Below are positions 63,175 through 64,000 of a stretch of 64,000 nucleotides of DNA, one piece after another. The stretch's first letter is position 1. Every line of letters starts with the position of its first letter. The DNA is from Chitinophagaceae bacterium (lineage in GTDB: Bacteria > Bacteroidota > Bacteroidia > Chitinophagales > Chitinophagaceae): the NCBI GenBank assembly GCA_014379345.1, contig JACMLY010000137.1:62001-126000 (forward strand), given 5' to 3'. The notes below the pieces were generated by a model. It saw nothing but the letters and a program-made list of their open reading frames with translations. It searched no databases and was not told where the DNA came from. The position numbers and the translations under genes were made by a program.

Positions 63175-64000
63175 ATGGATGAACCAGCATATCATGTTCC
63201 GGTGTTGTTGCAGGAGATGATTTCCGTATTGGATGTTAGACCCGATGGAGTATACGTGGATTGCACATTTGGAGGCGGCGGTCATGCAAAGGAAATTTTA
63301 AAACGGCTGAACGATGATGGAAGGTTGTTTGCATTCGACCAGGATGCAGATGCAAAACAAAATCTACCTGATGATAGTCGGGTAATATTTGTACCACATA
63401 ATTTTCGTCATCTACAGCGTTTTCTCCGGTTGCACAAAACGCCTTTAGTAAATGGCATTCTGGCCGACCTTGGTGTAAGTAGCCATCAGTTTGATGAAGC
63501 GACTCGGGGATTCTCTATTCGTTTTGAAGGCGACATGGATATGCGCATGGACAAACGGCAGGAGACAATGGCATCTGATATTGTGAATACTTACACCGAA
63601 CAACAACTCCATAACCTATTCGGTCAGTATGGCGAGGTAACGAATGCAAAAACACTGGCAAAGACCATCGTTCATGCCCGGGAGACAGTTTCACTCAAAA
63701 CCATTGCGAATTTCAAGAACGCCGTACGATCCGTTGTGAAGGGAAATCCTAACAAGTACTTTGCCCAGGTATTCCAGGCATTGCGCATTGAGGTGAATGA
63801 TGAATTGGGTGCTTTAAAAGAAATGCTGCAGCAAATACCTTCCTCCTTGAAACCTGGTGGCCGCGTTGCGATCATCACGTTTCACTCACTCGAAGACAGG
63901 ATTGTTAAAAATTTTTTCAGGAAAGGAAGTTTTCTGCAAGAAGAAGATACTACAGATCTGTTTGGGCAAAATACCTCTTTATTCCCATTAAAAGTCGTTA
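63175..64000 (+). CDS. rsmH: 16S rRNA (cytosine-1402-N4)-methyltransferase, partial
   Basis: The frame runs off the right edge. From the ATG at 63175 it reads EPAYHVPVLLQEMISVL, then YVDCTFGGGGHAKEILKRL (SAM motif I of RsmH/MraW), GILADLGVSSHQFDEATRGFSIRFEGDMDMRMD (family signature), FAQVFQALRIEVNDELGAL and GRVAIITFHSLEDRIVKNFF. About 275 of the usual 300 residues are present. It follows mraZ by 3 bases, as in the standard mraZ-rsmH-ftsL order, so ftsL is expected beyond the edge. Confidence 0.96.
   Translation, partial: MDEPAYHVPVLLQEMISVLDVRPDGVYVDCTFGGGGHAKEILKRLNDDGRLFAFDQDADAKQNLPDDSRVIFVPHNFRHLQRFLRLHKTPLVNGILADLGVSSHQFDEATRGFSIRFEGDMDMRMDKRQETMASDIVNTYTEQQLHNLFGQYGEVTNAKTLAKTIVHARETVSLKTIANFKNAVRSVVKGNPNKYFAQVFQALRIEVNDELGALKEMLQQIPSSLKPGGRVAIITFHSLEDRIVKNFFRKGSFLQEEDTTDLFGQNTSLFPLKVV

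Overview
The window reads as chromosome of a Bacteroidota bacterium, probably a Chitinophagaceae-like member of the Chitinophagales. The evidence is a TonB-dependent receptor with a carboxypeptidase-like N-terminal domain, PorT and a cargo-type C-terminal domain of the type IX secretion system, a Wzi/RemB-like outer-membrane protein, families common in this phylum (DUF5723, DUF983, GbsR/MarR, truncated MutS), start codons without clear Shine-Dalgarno sequences, and TAnnTTTG-type -7 promoter boxes. I saw no tRNA, rRNA, CRISPR array or intact insertion sequence.

Layout. 0-3.8 kb: the end of an unidentified gene, a TonB receptor with a strong terminator, and two small membrane proteins. 3.8-22.3 kb: a surface-polysaccharide locus. 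An ABC exporter, a methyltransferase and two family-2 glycosyltransferases precede a 13-gene minus-strand run (8.4-21.3 kb) that holds two O-antigen ligase/polymerase-like proteins, six sugar-modifying or sugar-transferring proteins of the glycosyltransferase and FdtA/FdtB types, three methyltransferases, a Wzx flippase and a Wzz-like protein. A divergent gene encodes the priming phosphoglycosyltransferase. Together they look like a Wzx/Wzy pathway, more likely O-antigen than capsule because no Wza-type export gene is present. 22.3-27 kb: yifB, a sugar N-acetyltransferase, then a decayed stretch with a multiply frameshifted lipoprotein-like pseudogene. 27-38.5 kb: M1 aminopeptidase, MutS-like ATPase, dihydroorotase, Wzi-like protein, porT-ubiE, engB, a YkuK-like protein, and a secreted metalloprotease with a small secreted partner.

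38.5-49 kb: CoA-binding protein, DUF2071, a TIGR01777 oxidoreductase, a membrane protein and a GbsR-type regulator. These are followed by a compact gene set of UbiA prenyltransferase, type III polyketide synthase, methyltransferase and FAD oxidoreductase, with a DUF5723 gene at its end. This set is my best candidate for an undescribed pathway, making a prenylated phenolic lipid or quinone. Its FAD gene has no ordinary start codon in front of its nucleotide-binding motif, and the PKS and UbiA genes begin with TTG and GTG. 49-64 kb: housekeeping genes, namely pdhC (E2), dnaX, a GNAT-like protein, an S9 peptidase, atpD-atpC, yqgE/algH, a histidine kinase, queA, a DUF3052-like gene, mraZ and the start of rsmH, where the division and cell-wall cluster begins.

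Two themes stand out beyond gene content. First, intergenic spaces carry several families of short palindromic or tandem repeats. One exact 23-mer occurs at two places 18 kb apart, several repeats supply the stop codon of the adjoining gene, and one repeat family lies in frame inside the linker of the pdhC product. Second, dnaX has a run of ten A exactly where the clamp-loader collar should end, with stop codons immediately behind it in both other frames. That is the arrangement expected for slippage-made gamma subunit.
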